DNA of 64,000 nucleotides from Panorpa germanica (GCA_963678705.1 OY783203.1:28564535-28628534); one strand, 5' to 3'; positions 1 to 12,180 are shown, counted from the stretch's first letter. A program made the numbers and translations. Notes: a model not told the origin generated them from the sequence alone.

Positions 1-83
1 AAAAAAACAATTGGGGAATTTGAGCAATCTCCTTTATTGAAATTATTTCAATTTGAGATTGTTTAGAGCATTTTAAAAACCAG

Positions 84-183
84 CTTTATTATGCTTGCCG
101 TGGCCATCTGCTGTATCCTGATCCTGCTGGCTGTCTTCATTATTTTGATCATAGTCGTGGGCCAAACGATAGAACCAAAGTGA
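84..183 (+). CDS. Terminal coding exon: C-terminal membrane helix of an unknown host protein
   Basis: An acceptor AG at 82-83 is followed by an open frame whose first base (84) completes a codon begun in an upstream exon outside the window. The frame reads F-I-M-L-A-V-A-I-C-C-I-L-I-L-L-A-V-F and continues hydrophobic to V-V-G, then ends Q-T-I-E-P-K before TGA at 181-183. This is about 25 uninterrupted hydrophobic residues followed by a six-residue tail, so the protein is probably anchored in a membrane by its C terminus, either type I with a tiny tail or tail-anchored. The GC-rich, codon-like composition stands out sharply from the AT-rich DNA on both sides. I do not recognise the family. The opposite strand is also open across this interval, but its product is compositionally odd and has no splice context, so I treat it as a shadow. 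Confidence 0.62.
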
Positions 184-426
184 TTGCGAATCCCTACGGG
201 CTCTGAGCGCCATGCGGGAGACTGTGTGTCATGTGACTGTGTTGAGAATGTGGACACGGACGTTTCCTAAGTGTGACGAATTTCATTTTTAAATTTCAAT
301 CGTTTTAACCAATTTACGTATATTTTCTTAATGTCGTGTAACATGTAAACAAGTGAAGTACAATGTAGTCAAAATATTAATTAGAATTTAGATAATATAT
401 AAATGTATACGTATCCAATTAATAAA
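184..426 (+). other. Probable 3' UTR of the terminal exon at 84-183
   Basis: The GC-rich stretch continues for about 90 bases after the stop and then becomes AT-rich. An AATAAA hexamer at 421-426 is a plausible polyadenylation signal. Only position and composition support this call; transcript data would be needed to fix the end. Confidence 0.4.
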
Positions 427-3107
427 TATATCTTTATCAATAATTAAATCAATATTTATATACATGTTATATGTACCCCCAAATATTTATATTCCTCTGG
501 TGAAAAATTATTTAATCGTACGAGTCAATTCCTGGGACGACTGATCATTGTAAGTCGAATATGAAGTATCATTAATAGTCTCTTTGTTGTTAAATGTGAA
601 TGCTTTATGCCGCTTTATGCCTCTTTATGCCTCTTTATGCTTTGTTGTCCTCTTTTTGTGTCCTTCTGTGTTCAAACATTTCCGAAAACCATCATCGAAC
701 CTATCTTCATGTTACGCGGGATTTTAGACCTCATTAAATGTTTTTATATTTGAAGATGGTTCTGATAGTCCTAACATCCGTTTTGCGTTGCTTTACGGAA
801 ATGATTAAAATTGTTTACTTACTCTGACGCGAGAAGCGAAGAATGGCGCGTAGAACCGTAGAAGCGTAGAACCGTAGAACCGTACCTAACATTACTGAAT
901 AACCAACCCTTGAGAAGAGGGGAAACCTTCTCTTACTGTTATATTCATTAATGTTACGGTATTAATTACAAAAATAAAGGACTATTATGCTCGTACCGTT
1001 ATCAAATGCTTGTGTCAAACACTGATGCTCATATCTTGTACGTGTTACGTAGTCCCTCTACTGACACCAAGATAACAGCAATTAATTTCGAATATTTGTT
1101 ATGATCTGTAATTCTGTTACATCAGCAGCGCCCCTGTGTTGGGATGCTGGGATGCTGGAACTATAGGACGATGGAACGCTTGTATATTAAGCTGAGGAGT
1201 TTGATTGATGTTTGAATATCTCGTATCACGGTCAGGAGTCACGGGAAATTGGTTATAGCTGTTTTGAATAGGTTCTTTGTGTTATGTAAACACTCGTAAC
1301 TTGACTAAATTATTATGAAAACCATTGATTTATGCTATGTAATGAAAATACCTTATTTACACTGCTTTATGTTATGTAATGTGTTGTGTTGTACAAGTAA
1401 TAATCGCTTTCTCACGCAAATTATAAATATTTAAATGATTTATACTCCACCATATGTTTGATTTTTTTTTTTTAAATTTAATAAAAATAATATTTAAAAT
1501 CCTTTTTTGGAAGTCTTACGTTATGATACAAAAAAGATAATCGAAGATTGGGATAATAACTCTTGGCAACTGAAAAATATAAGCTGTTCAGAATCCAATA
1601 CGATAAGTCTATAAAATGATCGAATCTTTTTCGATTCTTACTCGATTCTTATACGATTCGTTTCGATTATACGAATCTTACACGATTCTTGTCCAAATGT
1701 TATAAGTAATAGAAAATGAGTCTTTTTGTTGTATAAACGAGATAAGATATTGAGTAACGAGTAAATATTTAATAACTAAAAAAAGATTTTACTTATTTGT
1801 TAATAAGAATTTATAAAAAATAGATAGATTAAAAAATGGATTTGATTGCATTGGCTTTTGAAGTGTTGTAATATACGGTGCCTGAAGGGTAAATTACTTC
1901 GATTAATTGTTCATTGTGTTATAGTACCGAATCCCAACTAAAATTTGAATAGATAACAAAAAAAAACAATGTATAGAAATTCTGTTGAGGCTAAAATATA
2001 GTATAGTTCATTTTCATATTATTTGAAGTACACAAAGGACTTGACATAATTTAAATACCATTATAACCCGTACATGAAGGACTTCTATTGTTCTAAAACA
2101 CCCAAATTTCTTGAGTAAACCCTTAGCACGATTAATTATATGCAGTGTTTAGAATACATTGCCACACATATGTAATAAATCCTATACTTTGAGGCAAAAG
2201 GTCGAGTGTCACATTTATCAAATTTTAGAGTTAAAATTACTAGGAATTCACTTTATATGTATGGGTATGTAAAAATATAATCGTGCAGTTCAAAAATGTG
2301 CGAGAAATTTATCGGAAAATAAAGTGAGTTCTAATTATTACTTTAAATGTACGCATCTTTCTACTTAAACTAGATATCACCTAGCTGCTGAAAACTAGTA
2401 TGCATGTATTTCACTGAATGTTTTTAATTTAGTCTAAAATGATTTTGTATTTTGATTCTCACGCAGTTATTTTATGATTCTACTAGCAACAGTTTTATAT
2501 ATTCGTATATAAGAAGAGCCTTTGTTTCTGAAATATTATTATATATATTACTTGTACATTACCCTAATTTAATAATGAAAATAATTTAAAATACATATCA
2601 TATTCATTAATATTAAAATTCATTCATTAAAACAGTTTTTGAATTATTCATGATGCGATTCTAAAATCATTAATGGTGAAAAGTTTTTCATTCTTTTATT
2701 GTATTATATATATATTTTTTTATTGTGTTAAATTCAGAAAGTACGTAATTATGCAATGAAATGTACTTATACTTATTGTGGCAAAGTTAAAAGTTGTTGA
2801 AATAAATATCTACTCATTCATTAGTAAGTTGTTGTTAGTAAACTAATGGATATTTTTTTTCATCCCATACTTAGGGTTGCAAAATAAAGTTATAAAACTC
2901 AATGTTTATACTTTTCTGTTCGCTTCAGATTTTAATATAAGTAATTATTTTGAAAGTAGTATAAGCTGGTCTATATACATATATATATACATACTTTTTA
3001 TATATAAGTATAGAATATGTTGTTCAATTTTCTGTAGTTAACATTTATTGGTACAGAAATAATGGCGTATAACAGCATATGTGTTATGTTGTATATATAT
3101 GTACATA

Positions 3108-3110
<3 letters not shown>
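427..3110. other. Non-coding AT-rich DNA with short tandem patches
   Basis: No exon-like frame was seen. Short tandem patches are visible: a 10-base unit around CTTTATGCCT at about 601-645, a GTAGAACCGTAGAAGC-type unit at about 850-890, and repeated GATGCTGG near 1140-1160. Several clusters of GATTCTT/CGATTC words occur at 1620-1690. The rest holds nothing I can name. Confidence 0.5.
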
Positions 3111-3178
<68 letters not shown>

Positions 3179-3179
3179 C
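3111..3179. repeat. (TA)n microsatellite
   Basis: A run of alternating T and A, interrupted only by a few ACA/GTA steps, covers about 70 bases. Further short TA runs lie just upstream (3075-3110). Confidence 0.9.
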
Positions 3180-5481
3180 AGATGTAACATACTGATACTG
3201 AAAAAGAAATTAGCTTTTTGTTTCCTTCTTGAATGCTACCTTATTTTCATGTAATATTTTTTGAACATGGAGTGCTAGTATAAAGTTGTAAATCGATTGT
3301 CATTTTAGTACACTGTTGCCACCTATATCTAACTATATAACCATGAAGTAATGTTTCACCTTAAGCAAAACCTAGTAATATTTGTTCTAATAGCGTCTTA
3401 CATTATTATATTATAGTTATTCTGACAGCCTGTAATCCTTAAAAAGATTTTATTCAGATTTTAAATATCTTAAAAAGATGTTTTTAATGACCATTCTAAC
3501 GCGCTAAAAGTTTGGTTTTCATTTCAAGAAGGGTAAAACAGGTTGCAAAACGTTGTTTATTAGGTAACTTTTGTTATGTAAGAAAAAGCATACGGCTTAA
3601 CTTTGACGTATTTTTTTGGGAGTATGAAAAAAGAAACAGGTTTTCTCTTTAGAGAGACTATTTAACACATATTGAAGTATCAAAATATTTTATTACCATT
3701 TTGGTACAAAATGGCGGCGACAGAGTCCATCTTGAAAATTGTCTTTTTTGTGAAACACCTTTACGGGAGGACGGTTCTTTCGTTTGTATAATCTATATAT
3801 TATTGAATATAGATCTATGTATGAATTTTTTTTTAGATCAAATTTTGTAGAAATGGTGAACATTTAAAAGAAATATTAATTTTTTGTTAAAAAGTTAGAG
3901 ATAAATTGTTTATAAAAAAAGTTATCATTAAATCAAAAATATAGAGAATATAATTGTATTGTGAATAAACTACTATCAAAATTTCAAATCGATCCATGCT
4001 ACGGTGTTCATGGATAATACGACCCTCCCAGTTTAAAAAAGTGGATTCTATAGAAACTCTTCTGCGAAGAGTAAAACCTTATCCGAGGCGCTGCGAGAAA
4101 ATCAATAAATGAACCTTTTAAAAAAAAAAATTCGCTGTAGGACCAACTGCATGTTGTTTTTATGATGCTAAGGTTTTGTTTAAGCCAAGCAAACTCCCCT
4201 AAGTACACATTTATGCAGCAGAATATTTGAGGGTAAATACTACGTAACTCTGTTTAGCGAGTTTTTCATTTTTTTTCGTTAGTTCAGTGTTTTGTATCTC
4301 TCCTTTTTTTAATAAAGATTGGTCTCTGTGGTCAGTTGAAACCATGCGGTTCTTGCGTGTAATAAATAGGATGACTATGAGAAATTGCTTGTTTTTCAAG
4401 ACTTTAAAGAAGGAATTTGTTTACTCGATATGGCGAGAGCAAGCATAACGCGCTAGTGTATGTTGTTCAGATTTTGGGTTTTCTGGTTTCAGTCAAAGTA
4501 AATAAAGGTAGGAAAAAGACCGCGAGCCTTGGGACTATCCTTTCTGCTACATCCCTTTTCATCACCATTCTTAACTCCCACTCAGAGGGTGGATGTACAT
4601 TTTTATTATATAATACATTTATTAATTTTATAAGATTATGTTTAATATATTACTACATAACTATTTAGGAATTGTAAATTTCTCAATCAAAGACTTTTAA
4701 TTTAGTAATTTACATACACATTATTTATTACACATTATTTACATACACTGTTTAACTTAAATCATACTATCTTACCTGAAATCAAAGAAACGACATTTAA
4801 AGGTTAGTATTTAAATTTTCAATTCCTTATTATCTAATTTTATAATAACTTAATATTATGCACAGTGAGTTCTATCAGCTGTGTTGGGCGTTGGCACACA
4901 CTACAATGAAAGTAGCTATAACTAATATATACCGTTAGCTCATCTGACCAGAATGCAGTTGTAATATCTCTGGTCAGTGTTACCAACTAAAGAAATGTAA
5001 TATCGTTTCGGCGATTTTATAGCAGAAGTTGAATCGACCGAACAATTAACTTTGTAATACCTATTGACTATTTGCAATAATAAATATAGAAAACAGGCAA
5101 GCTAGTATAAAAATTATTATAAAAATAAGTAGACGAAGAAATTAGAAAGAAAATAAGCAACTTTTTTTCTTTTCAAGTTGTTTGAAGTAAATGTAACATT
5201 TGAATAAGACAATAAATCTGACTAATGATCCTGGTTGTCACATTTGAAAGACAGTTTAAAAGCATTAGTACATGCAAAACTACTTTGACTAAATATAGAA
5301 TACATTTTCCAAGTTGAAACAATATTTAAATGAACAAAGTAAAAATGTAATGTAAAAACTTAAAACAGAATTAAATGGAGCTTTAGCGCTGTTAGTTTTA
5401 TTTGTGTTACGCAATTTGTGATCTAGAGTGGATAATAAACCCGTTAAATACAGTTATCTTTATTTAAGGTTTATCTAATAG
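3180..5481. other. Non-coding DNA; one diverged dispersed repeat
   Basis: No supported gene. Around 3335-3500 is a diverged copy of a dispersed repeat also seen near 6200-6345, 38430-38500, 44000-44135 and 51895-52040; shared words include AAACCTAGTAATATTT-like and AAGGATT/TAATCCTT motifs. The weak frames near 4008-4668 have low-complexity translations, no splice context and no family resemblance, so they are not called. Confidence 0.4.
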
Positions 5482-6123
5482 TCCAGGACCGGCAGACATC
5501 ACTTATTTTCTGATGAACAAAATGAGTAAGATTGAGTAGTGTTAGTATGTACAATGATCGTATGCCTACCTGCTAACTTGACCAGGCGGCCATTTTCCAG
5601 GTATCAGGTAATCAAGGTTTATGTCTCACTCACTCTCATGCGCACGGAAAATGCCCTGTCGCTCCTACTCATAGCGGAATTAAAATTGGGTCTAGGGGAT
5701 GTTTGGCCCCTTGGATCAATCTGTACTCTTGTAAAACGTTTTAAAACAGTTATCTTGTAATACCTTGTATTACCTTGTCGACGCTTTAAAGCTGACAAAA
5801 AAATTACTTAAACTTACTTATTTTCTGATGATCCATTTTTATATATGTTAGCGAGACAACTGTTTTAAAACGTTTTACAAGAGGATCGATTCAAGGGCCC
5901 AAACATCCCCTAGACCCAATTTTAATTCCGCTATGAGTTGGAGCGAGACAGCATTATCCGTGCACATGAGAGTGAGTGAGATATAAACCTTAATTACATG
6001 ATATCTGGAAAATGGACGCCTGTTCAAGTTAGCAGGTAGGCATATGATCATTGTACATACTAACACTACTCAATCTTACACATTTTGTTCATCAGAAAAT
6101 AAGTGATGTCTGCCGGCTCTGGG
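5482..6123. mobile_element. Snapback (long terminal inverted repeat) MITE
   Basis: Two arms of about 265 bases (5482-5750 and 5859-6123) are reverse complements at roughly 85-90 percent by eye, around a 108-base loop. The outer ends share CCGGCAGACATCAC on the left and its complement on the right; the inner ends share ACTGTTTTAAAACGTTTTAC. The same short frame can be read inward from each arm, which is simply the mirror image and not a duplicated gene. No transposase is present, so this is a non-autonomous foldback-type DNA transposon. The loop carries an extra copy of the ACTTATTTTCTGATGA word found near the arm tips. A clear target duplication was not found. The arms have diverged, so the insertion is not recent. 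Confidence 0.85.
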
Positions 6124-7337
6124 ATCTCACTCTATAACATAGCAAAAGATATCTTTTTAAAATAAATCTACCTTTTACCTTTAAAATAAGATACCTTTTT
6201 TAGGATTATAGAATCTAAAGAAATACTTTTTAAGGATTAAAGGATTTTAAAATAGCTTTGAAATAATAAGAACCTCTTAGATTATTAAATATGATTAGGC
6301 TTTGAAGTAAAATATTACAAGAATGTAATGTAACCACGTTTTATGTTTGCATAAGGTAAGATAAAATTGTTTGATGTTAATACATGTAGTTTATATAACA
6401 TCAATTAGTTCCCCCCTCCCCCCTATTATCTTTTGCTATTCATCGTTATATTACGAAGTGGGTGTGTAACGAAAGCGCGGTGAGAGGGAGGGAAGGGGTT
6501 GTTATTCATCACACCAGATTATAAAATCCATATTGTGATAGTTTAAATTTCACAATTCTTTTGAACTATAAAAATACCCGTGTATAATACATATAATTAA
6601 AATTACAAAATTAATTAATCTTGATAATATTGTTTTTAATATAAAATATTAAAATTTTATACCTAATTTTTATATTATATTTGTAATAAAGCTATTATTA
6701 ACGATATTGTTTTTATTGATCAGTTTTATGATGAATTTATTAAATTGGAGCTATAATTAAAACGATGTTCAAACCCATAGTTATATACCTATACTTATCA
6801 TAATTCTCGTATATTAAAGTTATAGAGACGTGAGGGGAGGGGGGATATTTGTAAGGGTGAGTTTATACAGAGTCTTGTTACAAGTTAAGTAGAATTTATT
6901 AATAACGGTTTTATAATAAGACTGAAAATATTTTTTTTACTCATTACTTACGCTAGCTTGCCACAAGCAAGGTTCATTTTCTACTTTGCATATTCAGTTT
7001 GAATAACTTATATATCTATGACTTCTATATAGATTTAATTCCGTAAAAGAAGACATTTCGGGATAGTGTGCTGCACTTAACACTGACCTTGCCACTAGCT
7101 TGTCACTAGCTTGAAAAATATTCTAAGTTATTTTGACACAAGTAATTCAAAACATCTAAAGGTTTTATAGAATATATGGTAGGATTCGAAATATATTACG
7201 CGATTATTCATGAAGATCATTTGCATTTATATCTGATTTATATTTGGAGACTGCTAAAATAATTTTCTAGTATTTGTCATCTACATATATCATTGAGTTT
7301 TAAATTATCATATACAAATTGAAAATACATCACATCA
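6124..7337. other. Non-coding DNA with dispersed-repeat fragments
   Basis: No gene seen. About 6200-6345 is a copy of the dispersed repeat also at 44000-44135 (shared AAGGATTA, TTAAATAT, ATTAGGTTTT/AGGCTTT words, ending in an AATGTAA word). About 6945-7125 has diverged copies of the small GCTAGCTTGCCAC / GGTTCATTTTCTAC repeat that is complete at 24897-25015. Confidence 0.4.
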
Positions 7338-7642
7338 TTCAATAAGTTCGTAGGATGACATATAGATAGCGCCTCTATTAAAAAATCCATATGATTTTTA
7401 CTCCATATGATAGTACGAAACTTCAAACGATATATGCCAAAATTTCATGACATACCAACCATTAGTTTACGAGTTACAGTGGTTTTATTGACGCTACTTT
7501 AGTAATTTTCAAAACAATGGAAAAATCTAAATTTCGTGTGTTGATAAAGCATTGCATTCGTTCATTCAGAGACTTAAAAATAATGTCTCTTCTTTGCGCG
7601 GCATTATTATCTAATAAAATAATACCAAATGATCATTGTTAA
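7338..7642 (+). mobile_element. Mariner transposon 5' end (inverted repeat side, leader and transposase start)
   Basis: The block starts with TTCAATAAGTTCGTAGGATG, which I recognise as the terminal-repeat region of an insect mariner, and continues as a typical mariner leader up to ATG at 7517. The next codons read M-E-K-S-K-F-R-V-L-I-K-H-C, matching from memory the N terminus of a large insect mariner transposase group (usual form MEKSEFRVLIKH). After these 13 residues the resemblance stops, although a 41-codon frame runs on to TAA at 7640. Everything downstream (the rest of the helix-turn-helix domain, the catalytic D,D,D domain and the other terminal repeat) is absent. It is a dead solo 5' end, in plus orientation. 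Confidence 0.72.
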
Positions 7643-8385
7643 ATACCATCGCTCATTGTCATCGTTAACTGTCGTTTATAACAGCTATACGTTTCACAAT
7701 AAAAAAAATCTCTTATAAAATGTTCCGTTTGTCACATTTATATTTATTAATAGCAACTATGGTATATAGTGCACACTGCAGAATATCAAGTGTCAATGAA
7801 GCTTTCAGATGTGTGTGTGTGTCCAATTATTTATGAAATGATATCCCTCAGACTACACCATAGGCTGTGGGTTCGCTCGGTTATTAAATTAAAATCCAAT
7901 ATCACTTAAAGATCTTAAATTGTTCGTGTGTTATTCTATACCAAAATACCAAGCGCATACTATACTTATACCAAGCATATACTGTATACCATACACTATA
8001 AGTACACTATATAGTTATAATATTTTAACGAACCACCTACGGATTATATTAGAAACAGTGTGCTTCAGAAAATTTTGATGGGTGTTTGGAAAATACATAC
8101 TAAAATAATTGATTAGTTGTGTAACTATGTAATACATATTAATATAGGATAGTGGTATAATACTTGTATCAACACTAACTCCCACTCCCACCAGTTAGAA
8201 CAGTCTTAGAGGAATCTAGTTGTCTCATCGATTTTTATTACAATTTTATATTTTGAACATTTCATGCACTTCTACTCAAAAGAAAAAAGAAATGCTATAT
8301 ATAGTTAACTTTATTAATTAACGTAGATATTATTGTTCAGAATATTTCTTGTTATTAATATTATTCTTATCTGTTTGAAAATAGG
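7643..8385. other. Non-coding DNA
   Basis: No gene or recognised element. A patch of ATACTATAC/ATACCAAGC-type repeated words lies at about 7945-8020. Confidence 0.5.
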
Positions 8386-9462
8386 GTATTTATTCGATAT
8401 AGCTACACTAGAGTGGCCCTTATTTTCAAAGTTAAAATTTTTTTTGCGGCACACTCCCATTTGGTGCCAATGCCTAAAAAAATGATCTGTGTAAAATTTT
8501 AGGTCAATCGGATAACGGGAAAACGTGCCCCAAGAGCCTCGAAAATTGAAAAATCACAGATTTTTCTTTTAAAATTCTTATATCTTGAGAAATATTAATT
8601 TTATGCAAAAACTTATTACGCAAAAGTTGTAGATCTAATAAAAATACATATTTAATCATTTATTACTTTTTCTCGTATAACTAACAATTTTCGAGAAATA
8701 CGTGAAAATCAGTTCCTTTACTATAAATCCACGAGAATCGAAAAATTACAAAATCACGATTTTATATATTTATTTTACAAAATATTTATTATACACAGAA
8801 AAGTGTATAATAAAATAATATAATTAAATAATATAGTATAATGGACTTAATTATTATTTCGCAAAATAAATAAATTTTTTAAAAAATGTATGGGATTTTA
8901 TAATTTTCCGGGCTCTTGGGGCACCCTTTCCCATTATCCGATTGATCTGAAATTTTACACCTATTATTTTTTCATGCAATGGAACCAAACTGAGTGGTGC
9001 CGCAATAAAAAATCTCAAAAATAATTTTCACCAAGAGTAAATAAGGGCCACTATAAGCTACACCTTTTGTTTTGAATCTTATAAAAAAACTACTGCATTT
9101 TTCTATGTTCTATGGCAATTGTTGTATACTAAAAACATGTACAAATCTTACGTAATATACATTATACCATTTTTTATTTAGGAAAAGACAATATTAATGG
9201 TTAAAGTTAAAATTTCAAATTTGAGGTTAGAAATAATATGATATTGTTCCATATATAAATGAAAATGGCATTATATTTCACATTTATTGGTCAACTTTAA
9301 GCATAAATACTGTCTATTTTTTAATAAAAGATGGTATATTGTATATTACGTACTGATTTGTACATGTTTTTACTATATTAAAAGCGCCAGGAAATATTCA
9401 AAAGTGTGGTAGTTTTGTTATAAGATTCAAAACAAAAGGTGTAGCTATATCGAATAATTACC
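8386..9462. mobile_element. Long-palindrome MITE interrupted by a younger hAT-like MITE
   Basis: The right end (about 9430-9462) reads, on the complement, TATTCGATATAGCTACACC followed by the complement of AAAACAAAAGGTG. The left end at 8389-8408 begins TTATTCGATATAGCTACAC and resumes at 9056 after the insertion. Removing the insertion (8409-9063) gives an element of about 420 bases that is one long inverted repeat with arms near 190 bases; the inner arms share ACATGTACAAATC and its complement. A second, more diverged copy lies at 57306-57700. No coding capacity; presumably a non-autonomous DNA transposon mobilised in trans. Confidence 0.85.
8409..9055. mobile_element. hAT-like MITE with 8-bp target duplication AGCTACAC
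   Basis: The termini are TAGAGTGGCCCTTATTT on the left and, on the complement of the right end, TATAGTGGCCCTTATTT. It is flanked by identical 8-mers AGCTACAC at 8401-8408 and 9056-9063, and an 8-bp target duplication is typical of hAT (and P) elements; the TAGNG start also fits hAT. Inner inverted homology continues for well over 100 bases (GTGCCCCAAGAGCC near 8525 pairs with GGGCTCTTGGGGCACC near 8910). The 647-base element has no coding frame. It sits inside the older palindrome element, so it is the younger of the two. Confidence 0.88.
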
Positions 9463-9500
9463 GAAAATAGACTACTAGCTTATGTACTGTAAGCGTGGTT

Positions 9501-9811
9501 GTTTATAATTTGTCAGTGCCGTGAAGAAACTAAGCACGTTAGTCTTCAGGGAAGTTAACTGATCGAGAGAAATAGTTAATATAATTTTGAGGTTCTTACT
9601 TACTGAGTGCTAGACTAAATCTGACGTATTCTGTACGTTTTGTAAAAATAGTTGCAATTTATGCAGGATTTAAATAACAACTGTGGTCATAAATTGTAAG
9701 TTGGGTATTATTACAACAGTTAACGGGGTATCTGATGTCTGTAAGACCAGTGTAATAATGGTTAGTTTAAAAATAGCAGAGTTGTACTCAGATTAATATA
9801 CACAGGATGTG
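9501..9811 (+). repeat. Dispersed repeat family R1, copy 1 of 3
   Basis: It begins TATAATTTGTCAGTGCCGTG, then AAGAAACTAAGCACGTTAGT, and ends near a TATACACAGGATG word. The same order of blocks occurs at 16592-16920 and 31779-32049, always on the plus strand. No terminal inverted repeat, tRNA-like box or frame was seen, so its class is unknown; the constant 5' end suggests a short non-autonomous element. Confidence 0.75.
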
Positions 9812-9948
9812 ATTAGAAAAATTAGAAGCTGCTTATCATAAATCTTTCTACAAAACTCATTTTATTTTCCATCCATTATTTTCAAGTGATCTCCTTTTTT
9901 GCAAAATCTCAGATTTCCTTTTATATATATTTTGTAAATTTAATTTTT

Positions 9949-10165
9949 TAACGTTTACTTATTTTCCAAGCTAAGTCACATCACCGACGATCTCCTAATA
10001 TGTTGTGTGGTATCGTAGCATCATATATGTGGGTTACACCGTTGCCTAATAAGGTTATAAATATGTATGTACATACATAACAACCAAACCCGGAAAACAA
10101 CACTCTGGTCCGGGGATTGAACCCGAAGACACAAGTCAGCGTGAAGTCTCGCAGACTGTGTTATC
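9949..10165 (-). mobile_element. tRNA-derived SINE, copy A
   Basis: Read on the minus strand, the head contains a tRNA B-box-like GGTTCAATCC (complement of 10114-10123) followed by CCCGGACCAGAG and a body including CCCACATATATGA and CGTCGGTGATG. The same layout occurs at 11699-11948 and in five other pieces, which defines the family. There is no coding capacity; such elements use LINE machinery to move. Confidence 0.8.
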
Positions 10166-10374
10166 GATTTTCTTCTGTATAGCGTAATTTTGCTAAGATA
10201 CTAATATAACCACTGCACTGTTGCCACGTTGAACCCTCTTTGATTCCAAGTCCCCCAAGTAACTAACCAAAATAAATAAACCTTACATGTCTTTTGGAGG
10301 GGAGAAACTGAAAATATAAATACTTTAGAGACACAAAAGTAATTTTGTACGTGAAATATTAGATAGACGTAGAG

Positions 10375-10573
10375 ATAGTTCAAATTACGGGAGTTTGACG
10401 GTGACTCATGCTTAAAAGAGGTTATAAGAATCATATAAATCTAAAATACGATGGTGAATTTCATCTTATTCGATACCTACATACATTATAGAAAAATTAG
10501 TGACACATTAGTTCCATGCGGCACAGCTTGTTTTAAGCCTGAGTAACCGCCGAACTCTCGCAATTTGAACTAT
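10375..10573. mobile_element. Palindromic MITE family P1, copy 1
   Basis: The left end ATAGTTCAAATTACGGGAGT mirrors the right end ACTCTCGCAATTTGAACTAT, and the next block (TGACGGTGACTCA versus TGAGTAACCGCCG) also pairs. The element is about 199 bases and has no frame. A second copy with the same ends is at 27156-27370. Confidence 0.82.
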
Positions 10574-10782
10574 AGTTCTAATTCAGTAGTAGAATTAATT
10601 CAAAACGTGAGAGCAAGCGTTTAATACTGGATAGGTCAAGTTAAATCTTCAAGTAAAAATGAAATTACAAATCATCTTATCAAATTTAAATGATAGCAAA
10701 CGTGCATATAATTTGGTAGTCTCTCTGTTTTATTCTAATTAGTTTTTTCACCTGTGTAAAACATGTCTCTTATAAACAATAT

Positions 10783-11072
10783 GGATCAGAAACGTATAAA
10801 ATTTGAATACGATATTCTCAGACATGACCCATTATCTGAATCGACATTTGGGCGATATAGGGTGACTTACGAACAACAAAAACTCGATTCGGAACTGTTC
10901 GGACCTCTATCTCGAAGATAGATAGGCCACACCCCATTTATGAAGTTAAGCTTTAAAATACGAAATTTCTTTTCCTGAACGTAAACCAATATTAATCGTG
11001 CTTCGAAAAATCTTACAGAAATCCTGATCAGACATATTCGACATTACTACGACACGAAAAAGGTTTGTAGGG
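10783..11072 (+). repeat. Dispersed repeat family R2, plus-strand copy
   Basis: It shares long blocks with the inverted copy at 18475-18787, for example CGACATTTGGGCGATATAGG followed by GTGACTTA, and CGAAATTTCTTTTCCTGAACG. Neither copy has a convincing frame. The class is unknown; it may be an internal part of a larger transposon. Confidence 0.75.
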
Positions 11073-11698
11073 TTGGGCCTGGTTAACATACTTATTGCGG
11101 TATCCTCTCTCCTTTACGATTCTCCCTTCTATCTCTCTAAAGCTACTTAGTTAATAATTACTTGGATAATATCCGAGTGTAATCTTCAGTGACCAATAAA
11201 AGAATATCTTCTATTCGTGACGTAATCGGATGTAACATATACTTAACGTTGTAATATTACACCGCAGTGTTATGTTTCGCTGTATCCTCACATTAGTACG
11301 GTATACAGAGTACCGAGTACAGAGCACGTTGAATTATAAATGAAATAAAGTGTTTCATTCATTTTTTATAACTCCACCCTATTTTTTGTTTAAATTGTTG
11401 GTACATATTTTTGTACGTAGCAAATATTTTTTTTTATCTTTCACCTCTCTTTAAACTTTTACACCTGTGTGCGCCGTGACATTGCGGCCATATTTTTCTA
11501 TGACGTCATTTCATATTCCAAATGCCTTGTCGTATCGCTTGTTCAGTTTTGATTGATTATTATGGCCATAAAATGTGTCAAAAACATTAACTTATTTATA
11601 ATTACACATCAGTTTTGAAATTCATTCACAAAAACACGTATAAAATAACCGGTGTAACATAACTTGTATAATATTTTTTTTTTATTTTTTTTTTATTT
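11073..11698. other. Non-coding DNA
   Basis: No gene seen. A T-rich run precedes the SINE at 11699 (its tail side on the minus strand). Confidence 0.5.
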
Positions 11699-11948
11699 AA
11701 CGTCGGCCTATTTCCGATGCTGAGTCCTATCACCGACGACCTCCTTCAATGTTGGCAGTATTTATGGTGTCGTGGCCTCATATATGTGGGCTACACCACT
11801 GCCTAATAACTGTATGATTATGTATGACCATAATCAATATAAGTTCATAATAACCAAACCCAGAAAATATATATCTGGTCCGGGGATCGAACCCGAAGAC
11901 ACAGCAGTCGGCGTCAAGCATCAATGCTCTCGCCCACTGTGTCGTCTG
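11699..11948 (-). mobile_element. tRNA-derived SINE, copy B (best preserved)
   Basis: On the minus strand it starts CACAGTGGGCGAGAGCATTG, carries the B box GGTTCGATCC (complement of 11884-11893), then CCCGGACCAGATATATATTT and a roughly 180-base body ending CGGAAATAGGCCGACG, with an A-rich tail (complement of the T run at 11675-11699). The A-box region is degenerate. The order of head, body and A-rich tail is that of a tRNA-derived SINE rather than a tRNA gene. Confidence 0.85.
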
Positions 11949-12144
11949 TATAATATTCATGTCTCGTACTAGTATATAAATATATAATACACAGTGAGAT
12001 ATGAACCTTATGTATATATGATATAGAGCTCAGTTTGCCACTACGTTCGTTATTCATCCTATACAAAAATATTCTCCATTTGAAGTACAAGTGTACGTAT
12101 GTAAAATTCAGCTATCTCTACAATTCAAACGGCAAAGCACGAAT

Positions 12145-12180
12145 ACCATATACCATATACCCTATACCATATACCATGTG
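12145..12180. repeat. Short tandem repeat (ATACCAT-type)
   Basis: About four tandem units of ATACCATATACC with one variant unit. Confidence 0.8.

Noticed and set aside
600-650. Repeat array that might suggest CRISPR
   Set aside because: The units are directly adjacent 10-mers without spacers; it is a simple tandem repeat in an animal genome.
5539-6066. Two similar protein frames (73 and 63 residues) facing each other
   Set aside because: They are the same frame read inward from the two arms of the snapback element, so the likeness reflects the inverted repeat and not a gene pair.
11884-11893. tRNA gene suggested by GGTTCGATCC
   Set aside because: No cloverleaf with proper acceptor stem could be seen, and the same head plus a constant body recurs in other copies, which marks a SINE.
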